Shown here piece after piece: positions 9,074-17,481 of a stretch of DNA of 64,000 nt; within the stretch, counting starts at the first letter, position 1, and the number at the start of each line of letters is the position of its first letter. Position numbers and translations under genes: made by a program. The DNA lies in the NCBI RefSeq assembly GCF_014208105.1, contig NZ_JACHMQ010000001.1:3100001-3164000 (forward strand), in the 5' to 3' direction. Origin of the DNA: Actinomadura coerulea. Its GTDB lineage: Bacteria > Actinomycetota > Actinomycetes > Streptosporangiales > Streptosporangiaceae. The notes under the pieces were generated by a model, which made no database searches, was not told where the DNA came from, and saw nothing but the letters and a program-made list of their open reading frames with translations.

Positions 9074-9259
9074 ATGCTCTGCCTGACGTGCCACCGCGTC
9101 CGACCGGCCGCGAGCCGGGCGGACTACACCACCGAACGCGCCTCGCTGATCGTGCGGCAGGGGCTGTGCGCCTGCGGCGCGCCGCCTGGCCCGCGCGCCT
9201 TTCCGGACGGGCGGCGGCCGCCCGTCCGGAAAGGCGCGCGCACGGAGATAAACCGGTGA
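9074..9259 (+). CDS. Small cysteine-pair protein, unknown function
   Basis: The 61-codon frame starts at an ATG with GGGGGAGG upstream at a workable spacing. It encodes a CLTC pair near the N-terminus and a CAC cluster near residue 32, which could bind one zinc ion. The C-terminal half is Pro/Arg rich and is encoded by a perfect 47-bp inverted repeat (9193-9239). That part may therefore be imposed by a hairpin rather than selected as protein. It may be a real zinc-ribbon miniprotein or a spurious frame. Confidence 0.4.
   Translation: MLCLTCHRVRPAASRADYTTERASLIVRQGLCACGAPPGPRAFPDGRRPPVRKGARTEINR
9193..9239. repeat. Perfect 22-bp-arm inverted repeat with 3-nt loop
   Basis: The arms 9193-9214 and 9218-9239 are exact reverse complements around CGG. 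RNA from either strand would fold into a very stable hairpin. There is no following T run on either side, so it may be a rho-independent-like terminator of the GC-rich type or an mRNA end protector. It lies inside the small cysteine-pair frame, 95 bp before the next gene. Confidence 0.85.
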
Positions 9260-9333
9260 GTTCAAAGAACGTTCACGGTCGATGCGCCTAGAGTTCAAGG
9301 AGATTCCACCCGCCGGCCCCGGAAGGGAGCGCC

Positions 9334-9897
9334 ATGACCGTGATACCGGGTCTCGTCCGCCGCGCCGCCGCCGAGGTGGAGCGCCATCTGCGCGAGGGCG
9401 CCGGCGTCCTCGTCAGAGCCGGGCGAGATCTGGAGCGGTCGGCGGAGCTCGTCCGGCTGCTGCCCGCCCTCGTCGAGCGCCTGTCGGTCGTGGAGCGGTC
9501 GGTCCGCGTCCAGGGCGCCGAGCTGCGCACGATCCGCAACGAGCTCGACTCCCTGGTCGGGGAGCTCAACGACCGGCTGCTGCCCCGCCTGGACGAGCGC
9601 ATGGACGACACCGAGCGCGACCTCGCCGCCATCGCCACCAGCCTCGTCCGGACCGGCCGCGAGACCGCCGGCGACCACGTCCGGCTGGAGGCCGCCGAGC
9701 GCCGCGTCGCCGACCTGCGCGCCAAGGTCGCGGCGCTGGAGCAGCGTACCGGGCTGTGGCGCGACCTGCAGTCCACCGTCACCAGGTTCGGCGACGACCT
9801 GGACGCGATGCGCGCCCGGATGGCGCTGCGCACCGCCGAGCCGCCGCCGGACACCGCGCCCGCCCCGCTGCAGAACCTCACCGACCGCCCGGCATAA
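9334..9897 (+). CDS. Coiled-coil protein, unknown function
   Basis: The 187-residue product is almost wholly helical and charged. Heptad-like Leu/Val spacing runs from about residue 35 to 165, as in ERLSVVERSVRVQGAELR and ERRVADLRAKVAALEQR. There is no signal peptide or membrane segment, and the Pro-rich C-terminus looks disordered. It resembles small actinobacterial scaffold proteins of unknown function. GGAAGGGAG lies just before the ATG. The threonine aldolase gene follows after 34 bp, so they may share a transcript without an obvious functional link. Confidence 0.75.
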   Translation: MTVIPGLVRRAAAEVERHLREGAGVLVRAGRDLERSAELVRLLPALVERLSVVERSVRVQGAELRTIRNELDSLVGELNDRLLPRLDERMDDTERDLAAIATSLVRTGRETAGDHVRLEAAERRVADLRAKVAALEQRTGLWRDLQSTVTRFGDDLDAMRARMALRTAEPPPDTAPAPLQNLTDRPA

Positions 9898-9931
9898 GGG
9901 GACATCGGCGGGCGTCCTGGAGAATGGGGGC

Positions 9932-10990
9932 ATGACTCAGCCGTCCGACACCCGTCCGTCCGCCGCGCGCGGTTTCGCCAGCGACAACCAGGCGAGCGTC
10001 CACCCGGAGGTCCTCGCGGCCCTGGCCGAGGTCAACACCGGGCACCAGCCCGCCTACGGCGACGACTCCGTCACCGCCCGGCTCCGCGAGGTCGTCCGGC
10101 GCCACTTCGGCGAGCAGGCCGAGGTGTTCCCGGTGTTCAACGGGACGGGCGCGAACGTGGTGTCGCTGCAGGCGATGTCGGAGCGGTGGAGCGCGGTGGT
10201 GTGCCCCGAGTCGGCCCACATCAACACCGACGAGTGCGGCGCGTCCGAGAAGATCGCGGGGCTGAAGCTCGTCACGGTGCCGGCGCCGGACGGCAAGCTC
10301 ACCCCCGAACTGGTGGACCGGTACGCGACGGGCTTCGGCAACGTCCAGCGGCGGGAGCCGGCCGTCGTGTCGATCACCCAGAGCACCGAGCTCGGCACCG
10401 TCTACACCGCGCGGGAGACGGCGGCCGTGGCGGCGGCGGCGCACGAGCGCGGCCTGTCGGTCCACATGGACGGCGCCCGCATCGCCAACGCCGCCGCCTC
10501 TCTCGGCCTGCCGCTGCGCGCCCTCACCACCGACGCGGGCGTGGACGTGCTGTCGTTCGGCGGCACCAAGAACGGGCTGCTGCTCGGCGAGGCGATCGTG
10601 GTCCTCGATCCGGGCGCCGTACGGGGGCTGGCCTACCTGCGCAAGTCGAGCATGCAGCTGGCGTCCAAGATGCGGTACGTGTCGGCGCAGCTCATCGCGC
10701 TGCTGGACGGCGACCTGTGGCTGCGCAACGCCGCGCACGCCAACGCCATGGCCCGCCGCCTGGAGGCCGCCGCCCGCGCCGTCCCCGGCGTCGAGATCAC
10801 CCAGGCGGTGCAGGCCAACACGGTGTTCGCGCTCATGCCGAGGGACGCGGCCGAGCGGCTGCGCAAGCGGTTCCCCTTCTACACCTGGGACGAGGCGAGC
10901 GGCGAGGTCCGCTGGGTCTGCTCCTTCGACACGACCGAGGAGGACGTGGACGCCTTCGCCGCCGCGCTCGCCGAGGAGACGGCGGCCTGA
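9932..10990 (+). CDS. Threonine aldolase family PLP enzyme (beta-eliminating lyase fold)
   Basis: This is a PLP-dependent enzyme, probably cleaving L-threonine or L-allo-threonine to glycine and acetaldehyde. The 352-residue protein has the family N-terminus (FASDNQASVHPEV), an HMDGARI stretch with the PLP-binding Asp, and the Schiff-base lysine K213 in SFGGTKNG. Length and motif order match low-specificity threonine aldolases, but close relatives act on other beta-hydroxy amino acids. It appears cytosolic. Confidence 0.9.
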   Translation: MTQPSDTRPSAARGFASDNQASVHPEVLAALAEVNTGHQPAYGDDSVTARLREVVRRHFGEQAEVFPVFNGTGANVVSLQAMSERWSAVVCPESAHINTDECGASEKIAGLKLVTVPAPDGKLTPELVDRYATGFGNVQRREPAVVSITQSTELGTVYTARETAAVAAAAHERGLSVHMDGARIANAAASLGLPLRALTTDAGVDVLSFGGTKNGLLLGEAIVVLDPGAVRGLAYLRKSSMQLASKMRYVSAQLIALLDGDLWLRNAAHANAMARRLEAAARAVPGVEITQAVQANTVFALMPRDAAERLRKRFPFYTWDEASGEVRWVCSFDTTEEDVDAFAAALAEETAA

Positions 10991-11090
10991 CCGGCCCGAT
11001 CATCCCGATCATCGGGAGCGCCCCCGCCCGCCCGGCGGCCCGCGGGTTATGGTGTGACCGAACATGATTCGGTTACAGGAGGCGAGCTCG

Positions 11091-12284
11091 ATGGCCAACC
11101 GCACCTTCGTCGTCGGCGTGGGCATGACCAAGTTCGAGAAGCCCGGCTCCCGCGACTGGGAGTACCCCGACATGGCCAAGGAGGCCGTCGGCAACGCCCT
11201 GGAGGACGCGGGCGTCGGCTACGACGCCGTCGAGACGGCCTACGCCGGCTCGATGTACGGATCGATGGGCCAGCGCGCCCTCTACGAGACCGGCCTGACC
11301 GGCATCCCGGTCATGACCGTCATGAACGCGTGCGCGACCGGGTCGAGCGCGCTGTTCCTCGCCCGCCAGGCCGTCCGCGGCGGCCTCGCCGACTGCGCCC
11401 TCGCGCTCGGCATGGAGAAGATGAAGAAGGGCTCGCTCGGCGCCGGCATGGGCGAGTCCAAGGTCACCATCATCGACCACCACCTGCGCTCCATGACCGC
11501 GGGCCGCGAGTGGGAGCTGGACAAGGCGCCCATGCCGCAGATGTTCGGCAACGCCGGCCGCGAGCACATGGAGAAGTACGGCTCGACCCCCGACCACTAC
11601 GCCTGGATCGGCTGGAAGAACCACAAGCACTCGGTCAACAACCCCTACGCGCAGTTCCAGACCGAGTACTCCCTCGACGACGTCAAGAACGCCACGATGA
11701 TCTTCGACCCGCTGACCAAGCTGCAGTGCTCCCCCACCTCCGACGGCGCCGGCGCCGCGCTCGTCGTCAGCGAGCGGTTCCTGGACGAGCACGACCTGTG
11801 GGACCAGGCCGTCGAGATTGCCGGCCACCACATCGCGACCGACACGCAGGAGAGCTTCGCCGACCACTCCTCCATCCAGGTCGTCGGCTTCGGCGTCTCC
11901 CAGCGCGCCGCCCGGAAGGCGATGGACGAGGCCCAGGTCTCCATCGACGACGTCGACGTCATCGAACTGCACGACTGCTTCAGCGCCAACGAGCTCATCA
12001 CCTACGAGGCGCTCGGCATGGCCGAGGTCGGCGAGGGCCACAAGCTCGTCGACGACGAGGCCACCACCTACGGCGGCAGGTGGGTCGTCAACCCCTCCGG
12101 CGGCCTCATCTCCAAGGGGCACCCCCTCGGCGCCACCGGCCTCGCCCAGTGCGCCGAGCTGACCTGGCAGCTGCGCGGCAAGGCCGGCGCCCGCCAGGTG
12201 GACGGCGCCCGCGTCGCCCTCCAGCACAACATCGGTCTCGGCAGCGCCTGCGCCGTCGCCGTGTACAAGCCCGCGACCGCCTGA
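11091..12284 (+). CDS. Thiolase-fold lipid-transfer protein (SCP-x/Ltp type)
   Basis: The 397-residue product belongs to the thiolase superfamily branch called lipid-transfer proteins. It has a Cys at residue 81 in NACATGSSA, a GHPLGATG motif near residue 344 and a C-terminal glycine-rich strand pair. Actinobacterial relatives act in sterol or fatty-acid side-chain degradation, sometimes as retro-aldolases with a DUF35 partner; no partner gene is adjacent. I chose the ATG at 11091 because AGGAGG (11077-11082) precedes it by 8 bases; an upstream ATG lacks this. Confidence 0.88.
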   Translation: MANRTFVVGVGMTKFEKPGSRDWEYPDMAKEAVGNALEDAGVGYDAVETAYAGSMYGSMGQRALYETGLTGIPVMTVMNACATGSSALFLARQAVRGGLADCALALGMEKMKKGSLGAGMGESKVTIIDHHLRSMTAGREWELDKAPMPQMFGNAGREHMEKYGSTPDHYAWIGWKNHKHSVNNPYAQFQTEYSLDDVKNATMIFDPLTKLQCSPTSDGAGAALVVSERFLDEHDLWDQAVEIAGHHIATDTQESFADHSSIQVVGFGVSQRAARKAMDEAQVSIDDVDVIELHDCFSANELITYEALGMAEVGEGHKLVDDEATTYGGRWVVNPSGGLISKGHPLGATGLAQCAELTWQLRGKAGARQVDGARVALQHNIGLGSACAVAVYKPATA

Positions 12285-12319
12285 GCCTCGGCAGGCAGCG
12301 GGGCCAGGTCCGCTCGCCC

Positions 12320-12363
12320 CGTCCCTCCACGCGCCACCCGGCCGGGCCGCGCGTAGAGGGACG
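12320..12363. terminator. Hairpin after the lipid-transfer gene
   Basis: Arms 12320-12334 and 12349-12363 pair over 15 positions with one mismatch around a 14-nt GC-rich loop. It lies 36 bp after the thiolase-type stop codon and before the next promoter. No T run follows, so termination is inferred from position. Confidence 0.6.
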
Positions 12364-12478
12364 GGACGAAATCGTCCCGGCGCGGCGGACGCTCACCGGG
12401 CGCCAGCTCATGCGACAAAGATTGACTTTTGTCTCACAGTCGTTACGGTGAGGTGAGCAACCGCCGGCAGGAGGTGCG

Positions 12479-13399
12479 ATGCCCACCCCTCCCCCGCCCC
12501 CCACGGTCGTCGCCGCCGCCGCGCGCGGGCCCGCCCGCACGGCGCCCCGCGCCCCGCTCGGCCCCGGCACGCTCCTCTGGCGGCACGCCGCCGACCTGCG
12601 CTCCCTGCTCCCCGGCGCCGCCGCCGGGCTGATGCAGCTCATGCACCCCGGCATCGGCGCCGGCGTCACCGAGCACTCCGCGTTCTTCGACGCCCCCTTC
12701 GACCGGATCCACCGGTCCGTCCCGCAGATCTGGGCGACGATCCTCGCCCCGGACGGCGCCGCCCGCGCCCGCACCATCCGCGACCTGCACCGCGCCATCG
12801 GCGGCGTGGACGAGCGCGCCCGCCGCTACCACGCCCTCGAACCCGAGACGTTCTGGTGGGCGCACGCCACGTTCACCTGGGAGATCTTCAAGGCCGCCGA
12901 GACCTTCCACCCCGGCACGCTCACCGCCGAGGACCACGAGCAGATGTACGCCGAGACCGTCACCTGGTACTCCCGCTACGGCGTCAGCATGCGGCCCGTC
13001 CCCGCCGACTACGCCGCCTTCCAGTCCAGGTTCTGGCACATCTGCGCCCGGACGCTCGAACTCACCCCCGCCGCCGCCCGCGCCCTGGAGATCGCCAAGC
13101 ACGGCTCCGGCACCGTCACCCTGCTGCCCGTCGGCGGCCCCCGCATCGACCGCGCCGGACGCCTCGTCATCGAGCGCCCGCTCCGCCTGATCACCTTCGG
13201 CTGCCTGCCGCAGGTCGTCCGGGACCGCTTCGACATCCCGTGGTCCCCGCTCGACCAGGCCCGGTTCGCCGCGCTGGCCCTGGCCAACCGGCAGGGCTAC
13301 CGCATGATGCCCACCGGCCTCAACCACTGGGCCCTGCGCAGCATGCTGCGCTACATCGGCGCCCAGACCCGCGAGAACCGCTACCACCCGGCCGCCTGA
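12479..13399 (+). CDS. DUF2236 / MpaB-family oxygenase
   Basis: The 306-residue protein matches the DUF2236 family, which includes latex-clearing protein and MpaB-type haem oxygenases. Visible landmarks are a QLMHPGIGAGVTEHS stretch with two conserved His, and tryptophan-rich helices (FWWAHATFTWEIF) near residue 125. The N-terminus has a Pro/Ala-rich leader without a clear signal peptide. GGAGG lies just before the ATG. A short AT-rich promoter-like stretch at 12418-12450 contrasts with the surrounding GC-rich DNA. The substrate is unknown. Confidence 0.85.
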   Translation: MPTPPPPPTVVAAAARGPARTAPRAPLGPGTLLWRHAADLRSLLPGAAAGLMQLMHPGIGAGVTEHSAFFDAPFDRIHRSVPQIWATILAPDGAARARTIRDLHRAIGGVDERARRYHALEPETFWWAHATFTWEIFKAAETFHPGTLTAEDHEQMYAETVTWYSRYGVSMRPVPADYAAFQSRFWHICARTLELTPAAARALEIAKHGSGTVTLLPVGGPRIDRAGRLVIERPLRLITFGCLPQVVRDRFDIPWSPLDQARFAALALANRQGYRMMPTGLNHWALRSMLRYIGAQTRENRYHPAA

Positions 13400-13491
13400 G
13401 CGGCGCCCTTCTCCCCGCAGGTCACGCAACGTTCTTGTCGAAGGGGCCCGGAGGTCGCATGCGCTTCAGGCGGGTAACCGGACACTGAGGT

Positions 13492-14535
13492 GTGGAGACG
13501 ATCACCGTCGGCGCGGATCCCGCGGCGGCCGCCAAGCTCGGCCTTGGCGCCGACGCCGCGACACCGTCCCTCGTCCAGCGGATCCACCGGGCCCGCTGGG
13601 GGGCCGCCGCGCTCCTGCTGACCGCCCTCACCGCCGCCGTCCTGGCGACCGCCGGCCCGGTACGGCCGGCCCTCGCCGCGATCGGCCACATGCGCTGGGG
13701 GTTCCTGCCCGGCCTGGTCCTGCTGTCCCTGCTGCACTACGTCTGCTCGGCGGTCGCGCTGCGCGGCGCGGCGGGCCGCCCGCTCCCCCTTGTCCGGACG
13801 ACGATGACGCAGCTCACCGCGTCGGCCGCCAACCGCGTCACACCGGGCGGACTCGGCGCCGCGGCCGTCAACACCCGCTACCTCGTCTGCCGAGGGCTGC
13901 CGCTGCCCCGCGCCGCCGTCGCCGTGGCGGTCCTCCAGGTGGCCGGCGTCCCCGCCGACCTGCTGCTCATGGGCGCGGTCGTCGGCCTCGGCGCCGTCCT
14001 GGCCCCGGGAGCCGGGAACGACCGGATGCTGGACGCCCTCGGCCACCACGCCTCCCGGGCCGCCGGCCTCGTCCCGCCCCTCCCGCTGCTCGTCGCCGGC
14101 GGCGTCCTGCTCCCCGCCGCCGTACTGTGGGGCCGCCGCGCGGTCCGCTCCACCGCGGCCCGCAGCGCCGCGGCCGGACTCGCCGACCTGTGCCGCCGCC
14201 CGCGCGACCTCGCGGTCACCCTCGCCGCGTCCGCGGGGACCACGCTCGTCCTCGGCGTCGCGTTCGCCCTCAGCGTCCTCGCCGTCCCCGGGACGGCGGT
14301 GGGCCCCGCGATGGCGCCCGCGCTCCTCGCCGCCTACCTGGTGGGGGCCGCGGCGGGCTCGGCCGTCCCGACGCCCGGCGGCGTCGGCTCCACCGAGGCC
14401 GCCCTCGTCGCCGCGCTCGCCGCCCTCGGCATCGCCGCGGGCCCGGCCCTGCACGCCGTCCTGCTGTTCCGGGCGGTCACCTTCTGGGCCCCCGTCCCCC
14501 TGGGACTCCTGGCCTGCCGGACGCTCCGGCGGTGA
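13492..14535 (+). CDS. Flippase-like integral membrane protein (AglD/MprF N-terminal type)
   Basis: The 347-residue membrane protein has about eight hydrophobic helices and the family signature PTPGGVGSTEAALVAAL near its C-terminus. This is the lysylphosphatidylglycerol-synthetase TM region, also called the YbhN/AglD family. Such proteins are thought to move lipid-linked sugars or aminoacyl lipids across the membrane. It is read from a GTG at 13492; the 5' end is hydrophilic. It faces a hairpin terminator shared with the convergent amidohydrolase gene. Confidence 0.85.
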   Translation: METITVGADPAAAAKLGLGADAATPSLVQRIHRARWGAAALLLTALTAAVLATAGPVRPALAAIGHMRWGFLPGLVLLSLLHYVCSAVALRGAAGRPLPLVRTTMTQLTASAANRVTPGGLGAAAVNTRYLVCRGLPLPRAAVAVAVLQVAGVPADLLLMGAVVGLGAVLAPGAGNDRMLDALGHHASRAAGLVPPLPLLVAGGVLLPAAVLWGRRAVRSTAARSAAAGLADLCRRPRDLAVTLAASAGTTLVLGVAFALSVLAVPGTAVGPAMAPALLAAYLVGAAAGSAVPTPGGVGSTEAALVAALAALGIAAGPALHAVLLFRAVTFWAPVPLGLLACRTLRR

Positions 14536-14560
14536 CCCCTTCGTCGTGCTCAGCAGGCGT

Positions 14561-14593
14561 GCGGCCCTCCCTCGCCGCGTGAGGGAGGGCCGC
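14561..14593. terminator. Bidirectional hairpin terminator
   Basis: A perfect 13-bp stem (14561-14573 with 14581-14593) and a 7-nt loop lie between two convergent genes, the flippase-like gene and the amidohydrolase gene. Confidence 0.75.
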
Positions 14594-14670
14594 TGGTCGG
14601 GCTGAAGGCCCGGCGCGACGGCGAGCGGCGAGCGGCATCGCCGGCAGCGGGCCTTTACGTTGTAGATCAA

Positions 14671-15480
14671 TTACAGACGGAAGACCTCGCGGGCGTTGCC
14701 CGCGAGGAACGCCTCCCGCGCGTCCTCGTCCAGCCCCAGGTCGTCCAGGCCCTTGAGCGCCCGCTCGGCGGTCAGCATCGGGTAGTTGGTGCCGAACATG
14801 ACCTTGTGGTGCCGGTCCTGGGTCATGTACCGGACGAGCTCCGGCGGGTACCGGCGGACCGTGTAGGCGGACGTGTCGATGTAGACGTTCGGGTGCTTCC
14901 GGCACACCGCGACCATCTCCTCCGTCCACGGATAGCCGATGTGGCCGCCCACGATGACGAGCTCGGGGAAGTCGAGCGCCACCTGGTCGACGTACGGGAT
15001 GGGCCGGCCCGTCTCACTCGGGCGCAGCGGGCCCGTGTGGCCGACCTGCGTGCAGAAGGGCACGCCGAGCTCCACGCATTCGGCGAACAGGGGGTAGAAC
15101 CGCCGGTCGGTGGGCGGCAGCTCCCACAGCCAGGGCACCACGCGCAGCCCCTTGAAGCCCAGTTCGCGCACGCACCGCCTCAGTTCCCGCACGGCCTCCA
15201 TCGGCTTGCGCAGGTCGACCGAGGCGATGCCGGCGAGCCGGCCGGGGGCCTGCCGGACGAACGACGCGACCTCGTCGTTGCTCACGAGAGCGCCCTCCGG
15301 CCCGTACCAGGCGCTGATCAGGCCGACGTCCACTCCCCCGGCGTCCATCGCCGCGACCGTGGTACCGACCGGGACCTCCTCCTCCGGCGGCTCCTGCCCG
15401 GTCCACCTCCAGAGCGAGTCGAGCATCTCGTGCCGCAGGAACCGCACCGTCCCGTGCTGCATCCACGCGTCAATCACCAT
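14671..15480 (-). CDS. Amidohydrolase family protein (ACMSD-like)
   Basis: The 269-residue protein has the TIM-barrel amidohydrolase-2 fold of the ACMSD-like branch, which decarboxylates or hydrolyses small carboxylic acids. Metal-binding His residues are plausible in VGHTG and GGHIGYPW. The C-terminal FGTNYPM replaces the more common GTDYP. The N-terminal HxH is changed (IDAWMQH), so metal binding may be altered. GGGAGG precedes the ATG. The gene begins inside the end of the upstream tetR gene (11-bp overlap), so that regulator probably controls it. Confidence 0.85.
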   Translation of the reverse strand: MVIDAWMQHGTVRFLRHEMLDSLWRWTGQEPPEEEVPVGTTVAAMDAGGVDVGLISAWYGPEGALVSNDEVASFVRQAPGRLAGIASVDLRKPMEAVRELRRCVRELGFKGLRVVPWLWELPPTDRRFYPLFAECVELGVPFCTQVGHTGPLRPSETGRPIPYVDQVALDFPELVIVGGHIGYPWTEEMVAVCRKHPNVYIDTSAYTVRRYPPELVRYMTQDRHHKVMFGTNYPMLTAERALKGLDDLGLDEDAREAFLAGNAREVFRL

Positions 15481-16042
15481 GGGGACCTCCCACCGACCGC
15501 CATGCGGCCTCGCTCAGCAATTCGACCTGCCCGCCGTCCGGTTCGGGGCACTGGCCGTTCAACCACAGCCGGCACAGCTCCTGGGCGGGCCCGAGCCACA
15601 GGACGAACGCCGTCACCGCGTCCACGTCGAGCAGCACGCCGTGCCGCGCCTGGACGCGCCACCAGCTGCGCACCTCGCGGAAGAACACGCCGTTGCGCTC
15701 GGCGAGCCCCGCGCTCCCGGCGGGACGTTCCGTGAACATGAACCGGGCCCTGTCTGGGTGCTCCCCGCACCACCGCACGTGGAAGGCCACGACGGACGTC
15801 ACCGCCTCCCGCGCGCCGCCGTGGGCCTTCAGCTCGGCGAGGAAGGCGTCCTGGTACATCCCGATGCTCTCGACGAACAGCGCCTCCGCCACCTGCTCCT
15901 TGCCGGAGAAGTGGTGGTAGAAGCTGCCCACGCTCACCCCGCTCGCCGCCCTGAGCCCGCTCAGCGTCGTCCCGGCGACCCCGTCGCGCCCGAACAGCTC
16001 CAGCGCCGCCCGCAGGATCCGCTCCCGTCCGGCCTCCTTCAT
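15470..16042 (-). CDS. TetR family regulator of the amidohydrolase operon
   Basis: The 190-residue protein has an N-terminal helix-turn-helix (about residues 8-52, SGVSVGSFYHHFSGKEQV) and a C-terminal effector domain. The ATG at 16042 directly abuts an inverted-repeat operator, leaving no room for a ribosome site, so the message is probably leaderless. It is co-transcribed with the amidohydrolase. It likely represses its own operon and perhaps the divergent chloramphenicol exporter, whose leader begins 33 bp beyond the operator. Confidence 0.92.
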   Translation of the reverse strand: MKEAGRERILRAALELFGRDGVAGTTLSGLRAASGVSVGSFYHHFSGKEQVAEALFVESIGMYQDAFLAELKAHGGAREAVTSVVAFHVRWCGEHPDRARFMFTERPAGSAGLAERNGVFFREVRSWWRVQARHGVLLDVDAVTAFVLWLGPAQELCRLWLNGQCPEPDGGQVELLSEAAWRSVGGPHGD

Positions 16043-16076
16043 AGAACATTATTCTGCCATGCCAGAACAATGTTCT
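16043..16076. promoter_or_regulatory. Inverted-repeat operator next to the tetR start
   Basis: AGAACATTATTCTG (16043-16056) and CAGAACAATGTTCT (16063-16076) are inverted repeats with one mismatch around a 6-nt spacer. The right arm is itself palindromic (AGAACA-A-TGTTCT), suggesting two adjacent dimer sites. The position between divergent genes and against the tetR start codon supports autoregulation. Confidence 0.8.
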
Positions 16077-16108
16077 GTACGGGGGCCGTCCGGGCCCCTG
16101 CTAGCCTC

Positions 16109-16213
16109 ATGACCATGTCCAGCCCCGAGTCCGACAGACGCTGACTCCCGGGCGGCTCCCCTTCGTGCGGGCCGCCTGAGGCGGGCTGCCTTCCTCGCCC
16201 TCGCATCCGAGGG
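16109..16213 (+). promoter_or_regulatory. Putative leader peptide and attenuator ahead of cmx
   Basis: An 11-codon frame (16109-16144, MTMSSPESDRR) precedes a set of mutually exclusive hairpins. GGCGGC (16151-16156) can pair with GCCGCC (16171-16176), but part of the latter can instead pair with GGCGG (16180-16184). A terminator-like stem CCCTCG/CGAGGG (16198-16213) follows, with ATCTTCTTCT downstream. Drug-stalled ribosomes on the leader could shift this balance, as known for other chloramphenicol and macrolide resistance genes. The mechanism here is inferred. Confidence 0.45.
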
Positions 16214-16311
16214 ATCTTCTTCTGCCGTCGCCGTCCGTGCCGATGCCGGACGGCCGTCTCGGCGCAGCCCCCATCGACAGCCGACCTGTTCGCCGTCTCG
16301 GGAGTCTCCCC

Positions 16312-17481
16312 TTGCCATTCGCCGTCTACGTCCTCGGGCTCGCCGTGTTCGCCCAGGGCACCTCCGAATTCATGCTGTCCGGGCTCGTCCCGGGCATCGC
16401 CGCCGACCTGGGCGTGTCCATCCCCGCCGCCGGCCTGCTCACCTCCGCCTTCGCCGTCGGCATGGTGATCGGCGCCCCGTCCATGACGCTGCTGGCCCGC
16501 CGGTGGCCGCGCCGCCGCGCGCTGCTGGCGTTCCTGGTCGCCTTCGTCGCCGTCCACGTCGCCGGCGCCCTCACCACCAGCTACGCGGTGCTGCTGGCGA
16601 CCCGCGTCGCCGCCGCCCTGGCCAACGCCGGGTTCTGGGCCGTCGCGCTCGCCACCGCGACCGCGCTCGTGCCTCCCGCCGCCCGCGCCCGAGCCACGTC
16701 CGTCGTGGTCGGCGGCGTCACCGTCGCCTGCGTCGCCGGGGTCCCGGCGGGCGCGGTGCTCGGCGGCGCGTGGGGCTGGCGTGCCGCCTTCTGGGCGGTC
16801 GCGCTGGTCTCGCTGCCCGCCGTCGCCGCGATCGCCAAGGCGATCCCCGAGGAGCGCCCGTCCGCGGGCAGCGCCCGCAGCGAGCTGCGCGCCCTGGCCA
16901 ACGGCCGCCTGCTGCTCACCCTCTCCGTCAACGCGCTGTTCCAGGGCGCGACGTTCTGCACGTTCACCTACCTCGCGCCGCTCGCCACGAACGTCGCCGG
17001 TTTCGGCTCCGCCTGGGTGCCGGCGCTGCTGGCGCTCTTCGGCGCCGGGTCGTTCGCGGGCGTCACCATCGGCGGACGGATCGCCGACGCGCATCCGGCC
17101 GCGCTCATCGCGGCGGGCATGACGTCCCTGACCGCCGGGTGGGCCGTCCTCGCGCTGACGGCCGGAAGCCCCGCGGCGGTGGTCGTGCTGGTGTTCGTGC
17201 AGGGGATGCTGGCGTTCGGGACGGGCCCGGCGCTGATCTCACGCGTCCTGGAGCAGGGGTCCGCGGCGCCGACGCTGGCCGGCGGGTTCGCCACCGCGGC
17301 GTTCAACGTCGGCGGGACGCTCGGCCCGTGGCTCGGCGGCGCCGCGATCGGCGCCGGCCTCGGCTACCGCTCGCCCGTGTGGGTGAGCGCGATGCTGATG
17401 GCCGGCGCGATCGCGGTCCTCGCCGGTCAGGTCTGCTTCTGGAGGGCCAGGCTCGCCGAGCCCGTCAGCGCCGGCAGGTAG
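16312..17481 (+). CDS. cmx: Cmx/CmrA family chloramphenicol efflux MFS transporter
   Basis: The 389-residue protein is a 12-helix drug:H+ antiporter. Its N-terminus matches the Cmx/CmrA chloramphenicol exporters (GTSEFMLSGLVPGIA), and a further helix carries the family-like AALANAGFWAVALATAT. I chose the TTG at 16312 because family members begin exactly at this PFAVYVLGL stretch and GGAG lies 7 bases upstream; that GGAG could be masked by the nearby TCCC. A longer frame from 16237 adds 25 non-homologous residues. A leader-peptide-like region lies upstream. Its 3' end overlaps the convergent SGNH hydrolase gene by 55 bp. Confidence 0.9.
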   Translation: MPFAVYVLGLAVFAQGTSEFMLSGLVPGIAADLGVSIPAAGLLTSAFAVGMVIGAPSMTLLARRWPRRRALLAFLVAFVAVHVAGALTTSYAVLLATRVAAALANAGFWAVALATATALVPPAARARATSVVVGGVTVACVAGVPAGAVLGGAWGWRAAFWAVALVSLPAVAAIAKAIPEERPSAGSARSELRALANGRLLLTLSVNALFQGATFCTFTYLAPLATNVAGFGSAWVPALLALFGAGSFAGVTIGGRIADAHPAALIAAGMTSLTAGWAVLALTAGSPAAVVVLVFVQGMLAFGTGPALISRVLEQGSAAPTLAGGFATAAFNVGGTLGPWLGGAAIGAGLGYRSPVWVSAMLMAGAIAVLAGQVCFWRARLAEPVSAGR

